In this document: positions 35,884 to 45,944 of the stretch, piece by piece | How positions within the stretch are numbered: the first letter of the stretch is position 1 | Layout of the letters: each line of letters starts with the position of its first letter | Assembly (NCBI RefSeq): GCF_018223745.1 | Contig: NZ_CP073653.1 | Span: 74,501 to 138,500, forward strand | Length of the DNA stretch: 64,000 nucleotides | Direction: 5' to 3' | From: Clostridium beijerinckii | GTDB taxonomy: Bacteria > Bacillota > Clostridia > Clostridiales > Clostridiaceae | Notes under the pieces: generated by a model | Told to the model about the DNA's origin: nothing | What the model saw: only the letters and a program-made list of their open reading frames with translations | Database searches by the model: none | Program-made: the position numbers and the translations under genes

Positions 35884-38800
35884 ATGAGATTAAAAGGGTT
35901 ATTGGAGCCCTTGGAAAGTAGTTTAGAATTTCAAGACATAATACAAGGGATTGAAAGTAAAAGATACCCTATTGGTATATATGGTGCATCTGAATCAGGT
36001 CGAGGATACATTATAAGTGGAATATTTGAAAATACTAACAGATCAATTGTGGTTGTAACTCAAAGCGATATGGAGGCAAAAAATCTTTATGAAGATTTGA
36101 TATTTTATACTAGTGAGGTATATTATTTTCCAGTAAAGGAAATGGTTTTCTATAATATTGATGCTATCTCTGGAGATTTGAGATGGGCAAGATTAAAAGT
36201 AATAAATGAAATATTAAATAATAAGAAAAAAATAATAGTGACATCAATAGAAGCTTTTGCTGCAAAATATACTCCTCATAATTTATTTTTGGAATACAGC
36301 ATGAAATTTAAAGAAGGCGATGAAGTTAATCTTGCCGATATATCAAAGAAATTAATTCAATCAGGTTATGAAAGAGTGGAAATGGTTGAGGGCAAAGGAC
36401 AATTTTCACTTAGAGGAGGCATATTAGACGTATTTCCAACAGGTTCAACTTATCCATATAGAGTTGAACTTTTTGGCGATGAAATAGAATCAATAAGAAC
36501 TTTTAATACAGAATCTCAACGAAGTATTGAGAAAGTTAAAAAGATAGATATTTTCCCTGCAAAAGAAGTAATAGTTTCAGAAGAGATGTTAGAGGTTGGA
36601 AGAAATAAACTTAAGGAAGAGTTTAATAAAATTGCTGAAAGTGATAAAGATAGTGAAAGAGTAGAAAAACTAAGAAAAATATTAAATAAAAACTTAGAAC
36701 TACTAGAAGAGACTTCGTCTTTTGAAACAATAGATAGTTATCTTCCGTACTTTACCAAAGAAACAGAAAGTCTTTTTGATTATTTTAAGAATTATTTATT
36801 TATAGTAGATAATGTTCAAAGATGTAATGGAAAATTAGAATCAACTTATTTAGAGTTTGAAGAAAATTTCACAGCTTTTTCTCAAAGAGGAGATATATTT
36901 CCCGGGCAAGGAAATTTATTAATAAATAAAGAAGAAGTATTAGAATCATTTGAAGATGAAAAGATTGCTTTTATCGAAGCATTGACAAAAGTTTCTGGCT
37001 GGCTAAAGCCACTATCAATAATAAATGTAGCTCAGACAACATTAAATAACTATCAAGGTCAGCTAGATTTATTAATTGATGAAATATTAGGTAAAAAGAA
37101 TTTAGGATATAAGACACTAATTTTATCAGGAACTCGAGCTAGAGGGGAACGTTTAGTTGGAACATTAAGAGACAGAGGGATAGAAAGTGTCTACAAGGAT
37201 ACTGTTGATAAAATTGAGCATGGTGAAGTTGTAATAACTTTTGGTAATCAGTTGAGAGGATTTGAATATCCACAATATAAAGTATGTATAATATCAGATA
37301 AAGAAGTATTTGGTGCGGCAAAGAGAAAATTAAAAAGTAGTAAAGCAAAGAAAAAGGGAATTTCTAAAATCAAGAGCTTTGCGGAATTAAAGCCGGGAGA
37401 TTACGTAGTACATGCAAATCATGGTATCGGAGTATACAAAGGAATTAAACAAATAGATGTTGGAGGGCATAAAAGAGATTATTTAGATATTGTTTATGAT
37501 AAAGGTGATAAATTATATGTTCCAGTAGATCAATTAGATTTAATTCAAAAGTATATTGGAAGTGAAGGAAAGTCACCTAAAGTTAATAAACTTGGAAGCG
37601 CTGAATGGCAAAAAGCAAAAGCAAAGGCAAGAAAATCAATAAATGAAATAGCTGAAGATCTAGTTAAGCTTTACGCAATGAGAAGTACTGTAAAAGGACA
37701 TAAGTTTTCCAAGGACACTGAATGGCAAAAACAATTTGAAGATGAGTTTCCGTTTGAAGAAACTCCAGACCAATTAACATCACTAGAAGAAATAAAGATA
37801 GATATGGAATCTGATAAACCTATGGATAGACTTTTATGTGGAGATGTTGGATACGGTAAAACAGAAGTTGCTATAAGGGCTGCATTTAAAGCAGTAATGG
37901 ATGGAAAGCAAGTTGCTCTTTTAGTTCCAACTACCATTTTAGCAGAGCAACATTATAAAAATATAAAAAATAGATTTTCAGATTTTCCGATAAAGATAGA
38001 CATGGTTAGCAGGTTTAGGACAGCGAAACAGCAAAAAGAAATACTTCAAAAGGTGAAGGAAGGTAATTTAGATATTTTAATAGGTACTCATAGATTGGTA
38101 TCTAAAGACATTCAATTTAAAGATTTAGGCTTATTAATAGTAGACGAAGAGCAAAGATTTGGAGTTAAGCAAAAAGAAAAGATTAAGGGAATTAAGAAAA
38201 ATGTTGATGTTTTAACTCTAAGTGCAACTCCAATTCCTAGAACCCTGCATATGTCGCTAAGTGGAGTTAGAGATATTTCAGTCATAGAAACACCACCAGA
38301 AGAAAGATACCCTGTCCAAACATATGTTGTTGAACAAAATGATCAGCTTATAAGAGACGCAATTCTTAGGGAAATAGGTAGAGGCGGCCAAGTTTACTTC
38401 GTATACAATAGAGTGGAAGATATCGAAAGGATGGCTAAGTATGTTCAATCGTTAGTTCCAGAGAGTAAAGTCGGAATTGCTCATGGTCAAATGGCAGAAA
38501 GACAACTTGAGAAGGAAATGTTTGACTTTATGTCAGAAGAGTATAACGTATTAGTTTGCACTACTATAATAGAAACTGGAATGGATATTCAAAATGTAAA
38601 TACTATAATAATATATGATGCAGATAAGATGGGACTTTCTCAGTTATATCAGCTTAGAGGTAGAGTTGGAAGATCAAATAGAATTGCATATGCGTATTTG
38701 CTATATACTAAGGATAAAGTATTAACAGAAGTTGCTGAAAAAAGGCTTAAAGCATTAAAGGATTTCACTGAATTGGGCTCTGGTTTTAAAATAGCTATGA

Positions 38801-39384
38801 GAGATTTGGAAATTAGAGGTGCAGGTAATATGATGGGATCTTCTCAACATGGACATATGGCCTCTATAGGATATGATCTGTATTGCAGAATGCTTGAAGA
38901 TACTGTTAAACTTCTTAAAGGTGAAATTCAAAAAGAACCTATAGAAACAACCTTAGATATAAAAGTAGATGCCTTTATATCAGAAAATTATATAGAAGAT
39001 GAAATTCAAAAAATTGAAGTTTATAAGAAAATTGCTGCAATTGAGGGATTAGACGATTATAGTGATATCAAAGAAGAACTAGAAGATAGATACTCTAAGA
39101 TACCAGAACCTGTGTATAATTTAATGGATATTGCTTATATAAAGAGTAGAGCTAAATCTATATTCATTGAAGAGATAAAAGAAACTCCAAAAGAATTATT
39201 GTTCAAGTTTGCACAAGGTGAAAGTGAATATAAAAATATATTTAAAATATTGATGGAAAAATATAAGAATAGCGTAGTATTAAAGTTTGGTTCAAACCCT
39301 TATTTCGCATTTAAATTAAAATATATTAAGAAGGAAAATAAATTGGAGTTTCTGAAGGAAGTTTTCGATGACATAATATTGTAA
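35884..39384 (+). CDS. mfd: Transcription-repair coupling factor
   Basis: 1166 residues. UvrB-like N-terminal region, RNA-polymerase-interacting domain (LKPGDYVVHANHGIGVYKGI), then a RecG-like translocase with Walker A GDVGYGKT (653-660), DEEQRFG (from D754), SATPIPRTLHMSL and QLRGRVGRSNR. It displaces stalled RNA polymerase at lesions and recruits UvrA. I take the ATG at 35884, eight bases after aaggaagg; a GTG nine bases earlier overlaps that site. Confidence 0.96.
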   Translation: MRLKGLLEPLESSLEFQDIIQGIESKRYPIGIYGASESGRGYIISGIFENTNRSIVVVTQSDMEAKNLYEDLIFYTSEVYYFPVKEMVFYNIDAISGDLRWARLKVINEILNNKKKIIVTSIEAFAAKYTPHNLFLEYSMKFKEGDEVNLADISKKLIQSGYERVEMVEGKGQFSLRGGILDVFPTGSTYPYRVELFGDEIESIRTFNTESQRSIEKVKKIDIFPAKEVIVSEEMLEVGRNKLKEEFNKIAESDKDSERVEKLRKILNKNLELLEETSSFETIDSYLPYFTKETESLFDYFKNYLFIVDNVQRCNGKLESTYLEFEENFTAFSQRGDIFPGQGNLLINKEEVLESFEDEKIAFIEALTKVSGWLKPLSIINVAQTTLNNYQGQLDLLIDEILGKKNLGYKTLILSGTRARGERLVGTLRDRGIESVYKDTVDKIEHGEVVITFGNQLRGFEYPQYKVCIISDKEVFGAAKRKLKSSKAKKKGISKIKSFAELKPGDYVVHANHGIGVYKGIKQIDVGGHKRDYLDIVYDKGDKLYVPVDQLDLIQKYIGSEGKSPKVNKLGSAEWQKAKAKARKSINEIAEDLVKLYAMRSTVKGHKFSKDTEWQKQFEDEFPFEETPDQLTSLEEIKIDMESDKPMDRLLCGDVGYGKTEVAIRAAFKAVMDGKQVALLVPTTILAEQHYKNIKNRFSDFPIKIDMVSRFRTAKQQKEILQKVKEGNLDILIGTHRLVSKDIQFKDLGLLIVDEEQRFGVKQKEKIKGIKKNVDVLTLSATPIPRTLHMSLSGVRDISVIETPPEERYPVQTYVVEQNDQLIRDAILREIGRGGQVYFVYNRVEDIERMAKYVQSLVPESKVGIAHGQMAERQLEKEMFDFMSEEYNVLVCTTIIETGMDIQNVNTIIIYDADKMGLSQLYQLRGRVGRSNRIAYAYLLYTKDKVLTEVAEKRLKALKDFTELGSGFKIAMRDLEIRGAGNMMGSSQHGHMASIGYDLYCRMLEDTVKLLKGEIQKEPIETTLDIKVDAFISENYIEDEIQKIEVYKKIAAIEGLDDYSDIKEELEDRYSKIPEPVYNLMDIAYIKSRAKSIFIEEIKETPKELLFKFAQGESEYKNIFKILMEKYKNSVVLKFGSNPYFAFKLKYIKKENKLEFLKEVFDDIIL

Positions 39385-39672
39385 CAAATCTATGATATAA
39401 AAGAAAAGTAGAAGAAATAAAATAGTGTAAAAAATTTGAATTATAAAAGCAATATTGATATACTAATGTTATGAATTTTTACAGTAAAAAACCTAAAAGA
39501 ATAATATCGTCCGACAAAAATTAATTTAGCTTTTCAAATTTCGTTTTATAATTATAGAAAGTTTTGTTTAAGTAGAATTTGAAAAGTGATTTTAGCTTGT
39601 CTAAATTATATATATTTATGTGGAAAGTTATTTTTTAGTGGGTTTAAATCTAGAATAAGCGAGGGGAAAACT

Positions 39673-40707
39673 TTGAAAAAATTAAAAAAATTTGTTGCAG
39701 CTTTAGCTATGGTGACAATTGCGGTATCAGCTATGGGTTGCAAAATGATTGAGAAAACACCAGAAGCGATACAGAAAACAGTTCTTGCAACAGTTGGAAA
39801 TGAAAAAATAACAAAAGGTGATTTAGATAAAGAAATGGAAAAGTATACTGCACAACTAAAACAGCAGTATGGAGATAATTATGAAAGTAATGCTCAAGTT
39901 AAAGATCAGTTGCAACAAGCAAAAAAACAGGAATTAGATAGCTTAGTAACTCAAAAAGTAGTATTACAAAAGGCTACTGAGTTAAATCTTAAGCCATCTG
40001 ATGATGATATAAATAAGCAAGTTGATGATCAAATAGCTCAAATTAAATCCCAATATTCAGAAGAAGGACAATTTGAAAGTGTTCTAGAGCAAAATGGATT
40101 GACTGAAGATCAGCTAAAAGATGTTGTAAAAAATAATGTTATAATGCAGGCTGTTCAACAAGATATAGTGAAAGATATAGAAGTTACTGATGACGATGTT
40201 CAAACATATTATAATGAAAATAAGGATTCAAAATATACACAAGGAGCTGGAGCTAATGCATCGCATATTTTAATAGCTGAAAAGGCTAGTGATGGATCAA
40301 TAGATTATGATGCATCATTAACAAAAGCTAATGCTATAAAATCAAAATTAGATTCCGGAGCTGATTTTGCGAAATTAGCTAAGGAGAACTCAACAGATGC
40401 AGCAACCAAAGATAATGGTGGTAGTTTAGGATTTGTAGCATACAACTCAACACAATTAGTTACTGAATTTATGGATGGGTTTAAGAATTTGAAAGAAGGG
40501 GAAATTTCAGCGCCAGTAAAGAGTCAGTTCGGATATCATATAATTAAGGCTACTGGATTAAAAGACTCACAAGTAACTCCTTTTGAACAAGTTAAAGATC
40601 AAATAAAATCATCATTATTACAACAAAAGCAACAAGATGCTTTAAGTGCTAAGATTACAGAATGGAAAACAGACCTAAAAGTAAAAACTTATGAAGATAA
40701 ATTATAA
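39673..40707 (+). CDS. prsA: PrsA-like lipoprotein foldase (PpiC parvulin domain)
   Basis: 344 residues from a TTG with gagggg upstream; signal peptide with lipobox S-A-M-G-C. SurA-like N-terminal helices (KGDLDKEMEKYTAQLKQQYG), then a parvulin domain with NASHILIA, GGSLGFV and FGYHIIKATG. It helps exported proteins fold outside the membrane. Starting further upstream (39586) would bury the signal peptide, so I reject that. The gap to mfd (288 bases) has no gene. Position between mfd and spoVT matches other clostridia. Confidence 0.92.
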   Translation: MKKLKKFVAALAMVTIAVSAMGCKMIEKTPEAIQKTVLATVGNEKITKGDLDKEMEKYTAQLKQQYGDNYESNAQVKDQLQQAKKQELDSLVTQKVVLQKATELNLKPSDDDINKQVDDQIAQIKSQYSEEGQFESVLEQNGLTEDQLKDVVKNNVIMQAVQQDIVKDIEVTDDDVQTYYNENKDSKYTQGAGANASHILIAEKASDGSIDYDASLTKANAIKSKLDSGADFAKLAKENSTDAATKDNGGSLGFVAYNSTQLVTEFMDGFKNLKEGEISAPVKSQFGYHIIKATGLKDSQVTPFEQVKDQIKSSLLQQKQQDALSAKITEWKTDLKVKTYEDKL

Positions 40708-40761
40708 TACTAAAATATAATTAGGTATCTATTAATAATTTAGCTATTTAATAATGAAAGT

Positions 40762-40809
40762 TAGGACTACTTTGAAATATCTCTGATTATTCAAAGTAGT
40801 CCTATTTTT
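40762..40809 (+). terminator. Terminator after prsA
   Basis: Perfect 15-bp stem taggactactttgaa (40762-40776) with ttcaaagtagtccta (40790-40804), then ttttt. Confidence 0.92.
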
Positions 40810-40962
40810 GTTTCTACTATATGTATTACATTGAAATAACAGCATTTATATTAACAAAAAAATAATTAATATAAAATTTGTCTATAAGTGTATAAAATTT
40901 CTAGAAATTCAAATAATAATAGTGCAACCAATTAATAGAGTTCAAAGGAGGTTATATAACCA

Positions 40963-41511
40963 ATGAAGGCAACAGGAATTGTTAGAAGAATTGATGATTT
41001 AGGAAGAGTAGTAATACCAAAGGAAATAAGGAGAACTTTAAGAATAAGAGAAGGAGATCCTTTAGAAATTTTTACCGATAGAGATGGTGGAGTAATTTTA
41101 AAAAAATATTCACCAATTGAAGAACTTACTAACTTTTCAAAGGAATATTGTGAAAGCTTGCAACAAGTTATAGGTCATGTAGTACTAATAGCTGATAAAG
41201 ATGCATTTGTTTCAGTAAGTGGAGCACCAAAAAAAGACTACATAGAAAGAAAAGTAAGCAGTGAGCTAGAAAAGATAATGGACGGAAGAAAAACTGTATT
41301 ATTAAATAAAGCTGATAACGCAGTAATACCATTACATAATGATGACGATGAAACAGAGTACACTAGTCAAGTTATATCACCAATCATAGCTGAAGGTGAT
41401 GAAATAGGAGCTGTAATTATTCTTTCAAAAGAAGATGGAGAGCTTGGCGAAGTTGAAACAAAGCTAGTTGAGACAGCTGCAGCATTCTTAGGCAAACAAA
41501 TGGAGCAATAA
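40963..41511 (+). CDS. spoVT: Stage V sporulation regulator SpoVT
   Basis: 182 residues. N-terminal AbrB-type swapped-hairpin domain (GIVRRIDDLGRVVIPKEIRR and LRIREGDPLEIFTD) and a C-terminal GAF-like domain. In Bacillus it tunes forespore sigma-G genes. caaaggaggt lies about ten bases before the ATG. No convincing sigma-G promoter was found upstream. spoVB follows with an unusual hairpin between. Confidence 0.95.
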   Translation: MKATGIVRRIDDLGRVVIPKEIRRTLRIREGDPLEIFTDRDGGVILKKYSPIEELTNFSKEYCESLQQVIGHVVLIADKDAFVSVSGAPKKDYIERKVSSELEKIMDGRKTVLLNKADNAVIPLHNDDDETEYTSQVISPIIAEGDEIGAVIILSKEDGELGEVETKLVETAAAFLGKQMEQ

Positions 41512-41551
41512 TACTTATAAATAACCACATTATGAAAATAAAAGGAATAAT

Positions 41552-41601
41552 ACCTCCAAACTTACAATAATAATTAATTAGTAACATGTAAGTTTGGAGG
41601 T
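41552..41601 (+). promoter_or_regulatory. Hairpin that sequesters the spoVB ribosome binding site
   Basis: acctccaaacttac (41552-41565) is the exact complement of gtaagtttggaggt (41588-41601), a 14-bp stem with a 22-base loop. The 3' arm contains the whole ggaggt that serves the ATG at 41607. No U-run follows, so this looks like translational control rather than a terminator. Confidence 0.75.
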
Positions 41602-41606
41602 GTTTT

Positions 41607-43142
41607 ATGAAAAAACAATCCCTAATAAGAGGGAGCATAATTCTTGGAGTTGCAGGAATATTAACAAGATTTTTAGGTCTATTTTTTAGATGGCCACTAA
41701 TAATGTTAATTGGAGATGAGGGAATTGGATATTATCAAATGTCATACCCGCTGTATATGTTTTTTATAGCTATGGCTTCTGGAGTTCCAGTTGCAATTTC
41801 TAAGATGATATCAGAAAAGAATGCAACAAATGATATATATGGAAGCTTTGAAGTAATGAAAGAATCTGCTATTTTAATGACAATAATAGGGACAGGCACA
41901 ACTTTAGCGTTATTCTTTTTTGCAAAACCAATAGTATTATTTTTGAAGTGGGATACAAAAGCGTATTATTCATTAATCGGAATATCATTTGCACCAATTG
42001 TAATATCATTTGTAACTATATTTAGAGGATTCTTTCAAGGGCTGCAAAATATGACTCCGTCAGCTATATCACAGATAATAGAGCAGATTGGTAGAGTCAT
42101 ATTCGGTGTTGGACTTGCTGTATTTTTACTACCTAGAGGCATAGAGTACTCAGCAGGTGGTGCAGCATTTGGAGCAACTGCGGGAGCTGTTCTTGGAGGA
42201 GCTTATTTATACTCGAATTATAAAAGAGTAAAGAAACGTTATGCCATTAAAAAAATAAAAAGCAATCCAGAAATATTAAATACTATATTAAAGATTGCAA
42301 TACCAATATCATTAGGTACTACAGTATCAAGTATTATGAATTTAATAGATTCCATTTTAGTACCACAAAAACTATTAGATGCGGGCTTCACAAATGTACA
42401 ATCAACTGTATTATATGCGCAATTAACAGGTAAAGCGTCTGTAATCGTAAATATTCCATTAACTCTTTCTATGGCTATTTGTACATCTCTAATTCCTATC
42501 ATAGCTGAGAATTTCATACTTAAGAAGCAGAAAGAGCTAAAAGGCAAAATAGATGCATCTATGAAAATGGCATCAGTAATTGCTATTCCGTGCACTTTTG
42601 GGTTATTCTTTTTAGCTGAACCAGTAATGAAGTTTATATTTCCAGGTAGGTTTGAAGGAATAGAGATATTAAAATATTTATCATTAACAATTCCTTTTAT
42701 AATAATTACTCAAACAACAACAGCAATACTACAAGGAACAGGGCATTATATAAAACCTGTTATTAACCTCCTGATTGGATGTTTGATTAAAATTGTATTA
42801 ACATGGGTATTAGTTCCTATGCAAATGTTTAACATATATGGTGCTGTTTTGGCGAGCTTTGGAGCTTATTTAACAGTAAGTATTTTAAATATAATGATGA
42901 TGAAATTTACACTAAGAGTAAGACTTAACTTATACGAAATATTAATAAAACCTTGCTATGCATCCAGTATTATGATGTTAATTGTATTAATAAGTTATAA
43001 TATTTTATATAAGAATACAATTAGTAATGGAATATCTTGCTTGACATCTATATTTTTGGGTATGATAGTATATATTATAATGATAATTGTATTCAAGGTA
43101 TTTAATGTTGAAGAAATAAGAGATAGATTTAAAAGAAAGTAA
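41607..43142 (+). CDS. spoVB: SpoVB-family polysaccharide/lipid flippase
   Basis: 511 residues with about 14 membrane helices, MOP (MviN/MATE) superfamily. Opens GSIILGVAGILTRFLGLFFR; GYYQMSYPLYMFF and YFQGLQNM-like (FRGFFQGLQNMTPSAISQII) are SpoVB/YtgP-type. Likely moves wall precursors across the membrane, in Bacillus for spore cortex. It corresponds to yabM in the conserved order. Its ribosome site lies inside a perfect hairpin. Confidence 0.92.
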   Translation: MKKQSLIRGSIILGVAGILTRFLGLFFRWPLIMLIGDEGIGYYQMSYPLYMFFIAMASGVPVAISKMISEKNATNDIYGSFEVMKESAILMTIIGTGTTLALFFFAKPIVLFLKWDTKAYYSLIGISFAPIVISFVTIFRGFFQGLQNMTPSAISQIIEQIGRVIFGVGLAVFLLPRGIEYSAGGAAFGATAGAVLGGAYLYSNYKRVKKRYAIKKIKSNPEILNTILKIAIPISLGTTVSSIMNLIDSILVPQKLLDAGFTNVQSTVLYAQLTGKASVIVNIPLTLSMAICTSLIPIIAENFILKKQKELKGKIDASMKMASVIAIPCTFGLFFLAEPVMKFIFPGRFEGIEILKYLSLTIPFIIITQTTTAILQGTGHYIKPVINLLIGCLIKIVLTWVLVPMQMFNIYGAVLASFGAYLTVSILNIMMMKFTLRVRLNLYEILIKPCYASSIMMLIVLISYNILYKNTISNGISCLTSIFLGMIVYIIMIIVFKVFNVEEIRDRFKRK

Positions 43143-43159
43143 AAAGGAGAGAAATTCTA

Positions 43160-44611
43160 ATGATTAAGATAGTGGGATTAGGACCAGGAAGTAAGGATGC
43201 ATTGACAATAGGAACAATAAATGAACTCGAAGCAAGCAAACATATATTTCTAAGAACGGAAAAGCATCCAACAGTAGATTACCTGAAGGAAAAAAATATC
43301 GTATTTGATACTTATGATAATATTTATGATAGTATAGATAATTTTGATGAAGTATACTTAAATATCGCAAAAGACATAATTAATAAGCATAAAAATATGA
43401 CTGATTTAATTTATGCAGTTCCAGGTCATCCATTGGTTGCAGAAAAATCAGTATTTAACTTAATAGAACTATGTAAAAAAAATGGAATAGAATATAAAGT
43501 TATACCAGCAGTAAGTTTTATCGATGCAATGATTGAAAGCCTTAAGATTGATCCTATAGAGGGGTTAAAGGTTATAGACTCTTTTGACATAAGTAACCAA
43601 ATTTTAGACAAAAGAATAGGAACAATTGTTACGCAGGTATACAATCAATTGATAGCATCAGAAGTTAAATTAAGATTGCTAGAATGCTATAATGATGAAA
43701 CAGAGATTTATTATGTAAGAGCAGCCGGAATAGACGGTCAGGAAAGCATAAGAAAGATACCGTTATTTGAACTGGATATGCAGGAGGACATAGATTATTT
43801 AACATCTATTTATATACCAAAGGATTTAAAAAACAAAAAAGACTTTAATGACTTTTTAGACATAATAGAAGTTTTGAGAGGTGAAGATGGATGTCCGTGG
43901 GATAGAGAACAAACCCATAAGTCTCTTAAGAAGGCTTTAATAGAAGAAAGCTATGAGGTAATAGACGCAATAGATCAAGATGATGATAATTCGTTAATCG
44001 AAGAATTAGGAGATGTACTTCTACAAGTTGTTTTTCATGCATCTATTGGAAAAGAAGACGGATATTTCGATATAGGAGATGTGATAGAAGGAATTTGTAA
44101 TAAAATGATAAGTAGGCATCCTCATGTATTTAAAGATGCTGATGGATTGAATTCATCAGAAGATGTATTAATAAAGTGGGATGAGTTAAAGAAGAAAGAA
44201 AAGGGATATAATAGTGTTGTAGATGAACTGAAAGGAATAACAAAGGGACTACCTGCACTTTTAAGAGCACATAAGATTCAAGAAAAGGCAAGTAAGGTTG
44301 GATTTGACTTTGAAAATATAGATTTTGCTGTAAGTAAGGTAAAAGAAGAGTTAAAAGAAGTAATTGATGTATATAATACAGAAAATGTGGAGAAAATAGA
44401 AGAAGAAGTCGGAGATTTAATATTTTCATGTGTAAATATTGCAAGGTTTCTGAAAGTAGACGAAGAAATAGCATTAAATTATACTATAGACAAGTTTATA
44501 AAAAGATTTCAGTATATTGAAAGAGCAGCTAAGGATAAGAATATTGAATTAACAAGTATGACTTTAGATGAAATGAATGAACTATGGGAAATTTCAAAAA
44601 ACTTAGGTTAA
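43160..44611 (+). CDS. mazG: Tetrapyrrole-methylase-like / MazG nucleotide pyrophosphohydrolase fusion (YabN)
   Basis: 483 residues. N-terminal SAM methylase fold (VGLGPGSKDALTIGTINEL, YAVPGHPLVAEKSV) fused to a MazG domain with GCPWDREQTHKSLKKALIEE, EELGDVLLQVVFHA and a second EEVGDLIFSCVN half. MazG hydrolyses NTPs to NMP and pyrophosphate, cleaning odd nucleotides. The same fusion (YabN) follows yabM in Bacillus. agga-g precedes the ATG. Confidence 0.94.
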   Translation: MIKIVGLGPGSKDALTIGTINELEASKHIFLRTEKHPTVDYLKEKNIVFDTYDNIYDSIDNFDEVYLNIAKDIINKHKNMTDLIYAVPGHPLVAEKSVFNLIELCKKNGIEYKVIPAVSFIDAMIESLKIDPIEGLKVIDSFDISNQILDKRIGTIVTQVYNQLIASEVKLRLLECYNDETEIYYVRAAGIDGQESIRKIPLFELDMQEDIDYLTSIYIPKDLKNKKDFNDFLDIIEVLRGEDGCPWDREQTHKSLKKALIEESYEVIDAIDQDDDNSLIEELGDVLLQVVFHASIGKEDGYFDIGDVIEGICNKMISRHPHVFKDADGLNSSEDVLIKWDELKKKEKGYNSVVDELKGITKGLPALLRAHKIQEKASKVGFDFENIDFAVSKVKEELKEVIDVYNTENVEKIEEEVGDLIFSCVNIARFLKVDEEIALNYTIDKFIKRFQYIERAAKDKNIELTSMTLDEMNELWEISKNLG

Positions 44612-44831
44612 TAGGTAATTTAAATAAAGGAATTTTCTAGTTTATGAAGAATAATAATTTTATAAAGAACTACTTTGTAACGATTTATTGGATTATTTAG
44701 TTATATATAGGAAAAGAAAGCGTTTTTCTATAGACGGGTAGCTGAAGAGGTTATATAATAAAGAAGTGCAATTTAGTACATAAAGAAAACAGTTAGAAAA
44801 TATGTAACTGGATTTTAAGGAGGATGTTATT

Positions 44832-45107
44832 GTGAATAAAGCAGAATTAATTACTAGTATGGCGGAAAAAAGTAAATTAACAAAAAAAGATGCAGAATTA
44901 GCATTAAAAGCTTTAATTGAAAGTGTTGAGGAAGCACTAGAAAAAGGAGAAAAGGTTCAATTAGTTGGATTTGGAACTTTTGAAACTAGAGAAAGAGCAG
45001 CTAGAGAAGGAAGAAATCCTAGAACTAAAGAAGTTATAAACATTCCTGCAACAACAGTTCCAGTATTTAAAGCAGGTAAGGAATTCAAAGATAAAGTTAA
45101 CAAGTAA
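44832..45107 (+). CDS. hup: HU family DNA-binding protein
   Basis: 91 residues. Opens MNKAELITSMAEKSKLTKKD and has GFGTFETRERAAREGRNPRT, the HU DNA-binding arm, and ending FKAGKEFKDKVNK. Homodimeric nucleoid protein that bends DNA. GTG start after aaggagga. A 10-bp hairpin (tataggaaaa/tttttctata, 44706-44732) lies in its 220-base leader. Placed between yabN and yabO-like genes. Confidence 0.96.
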   Translation: MNKAELITSMAEKSKLTKKDAELALKALIESVEEALEKGEKVQLVGFGTFETRERAAREGRNPRTKEVINIPATTVPVFKAGKEFKDKVNK

Positions 45108-45135
45108 TAAAATACAAGTTAGACAGAGTAAATAT

Positions 45136-45161
45136 GAACCCGAGTTTTCTCGGGTTCTTTT
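45136..45161 (+). terminator. Compact terminator after hup
   Basis: gaacccgag (45136-45144), loop tttt, ctcgggttc (45149-45157), then tttt. It separates the abundant hup transcript from rqcP. Confidence 0.88.
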
Positions 45162-45177
45162 GAATGGAGGAGAAATT

Positions 45178-45438
45178 GTGAGGCTAGATAAATATTTAAA
45201 GGTATCGCGTATTATAAAAAGAAGAACTGTAGCGAAAGAAATATGTGAGAGTGGCCGTATATTAATAAACGGGAAAGTAGCAAAGCCTTCTACAAAAATA
45301 AAAGAAGGGGATATAATTGAAATAACGTTTGCTAATAAAGTATTAAAAGCGGAAATTGCTAGTGTAGTAGAACATGTGAGAAAAGAAGAAGCAAAAGAAA
45401 TGTATATTATCCTTGAGGGTGAAGAAGATAAAGAGTAG
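45178..45438 (+). CDS. rqcP: RqcP (YabO), S4-domain ribosome quality control factor
   Basis: 86 residues. S4 RNA-binding fold: MRLDKYLKVSRIIKRRTVAK, then ESGRILINGKVAKPSTKIKEGD. RqcP works with RqcH to add poly-alanine tails to nascent chains on split 50S subunits. GTG start behind ggaggag; a TTG six codons earlier lies before that site. Confidence 0.94.
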   Translation: MRLDKYLKVSRIIKRRTVAKEICESGRILINGKVAKPSTKIKEGDIIEITFANKVLKAEIASVVEHVRKEEAKEMYIILEGEEDKE

Positions 45439-45540
45439 AAACTATATAGTTTATCTACTCTTTATCTATATATGGGGATTGAACAAAAAAGATTTATGTT
45501 AAGTGAAATTATCATAAATAATTCCACTTAACAGCTTTTA
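45427..45540 (+). terminator. Two hairpins after rqcP
   Basis: First: gataaagagtaga (45427-45439) with tctactctttatc (45454-45466), which overlaps the rqcP stop and lacks a U-run. Second: a 15-bp stem with one mismatch (45498-45512 with 45518-45532), then agctttta. Either may end the transcript. Confidence 0.5.
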
Positions 45541-45641
45541 AGAAATAAATTCCACTATACTTAACTTATTAAAGGTTCTAAATTCTAAAATGCAAAATAC
45601 AAACATATATTGTATAAGAAAAATAAATGGAGGAATTTTTA

Positions 45642-45935
45642 ATGGAGAAAAGAGTGGAAAATAAAGTAGAAGATAATAAATCAAGTTTATCTCTAGAGAA
45701 TAGAAAAAAATTAACTTTAAGTGGTGTTATAGAGGTTATAAGTTTTGATGAGCAAAAAATAGATTTAACAACTAATCTAGGAAATTTAACTATCAAGGGA
45801 GAAGAGTTAAAAATGAACAAGTTGGATGTGCAAAATGGTGATGTTATAATTGCTGGAAGCATTGCATCTATGGTATATAACGGAAAGATATCTAAGAAAA
45901 GCAATGAAAGCATAATAAGCAGATTGTTTAAGTAG
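45642..45935 (+). CDS. yabP: Sporulation protein YabP
   Basis: 97 residues. Core ENRKKLTLSGVIEVISFDEQ, LTTNLGNLTIKGEELKMNKL and GDVIIAGSIASMVY is the YabP family (related to YqfC). In Bacillus it is needed for spore cortex assembly in the mother cell. ATG 45642 follows ggagga by seven bases; the ATG at 45627 overlaps that site. yabQ starts nine bases after its stop. Confidence 0.93.
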   Translation: MEKRVENKVEDNKSSLSLENRKKLTLSGVIEVISFDEQKIDLTTNLGNLTIKGEELKMNKLDVQNGDVIIAGSIASMVYNGKISKKSNESIISRLFK

Positions 45936-45944
45936 GAATATAGT

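Noticed and set aside
40800..40962. Sigma-G promoter for spoVT (tgtatt...catttata)
   Set aside because: Spacing and -10 bases do not fit the sigma-G consensus well enough.
45627..45641. Upstream ATG for yabP
   Set aside because: It overlaps the ggagga ribosome site that serves the ATG at 45642.
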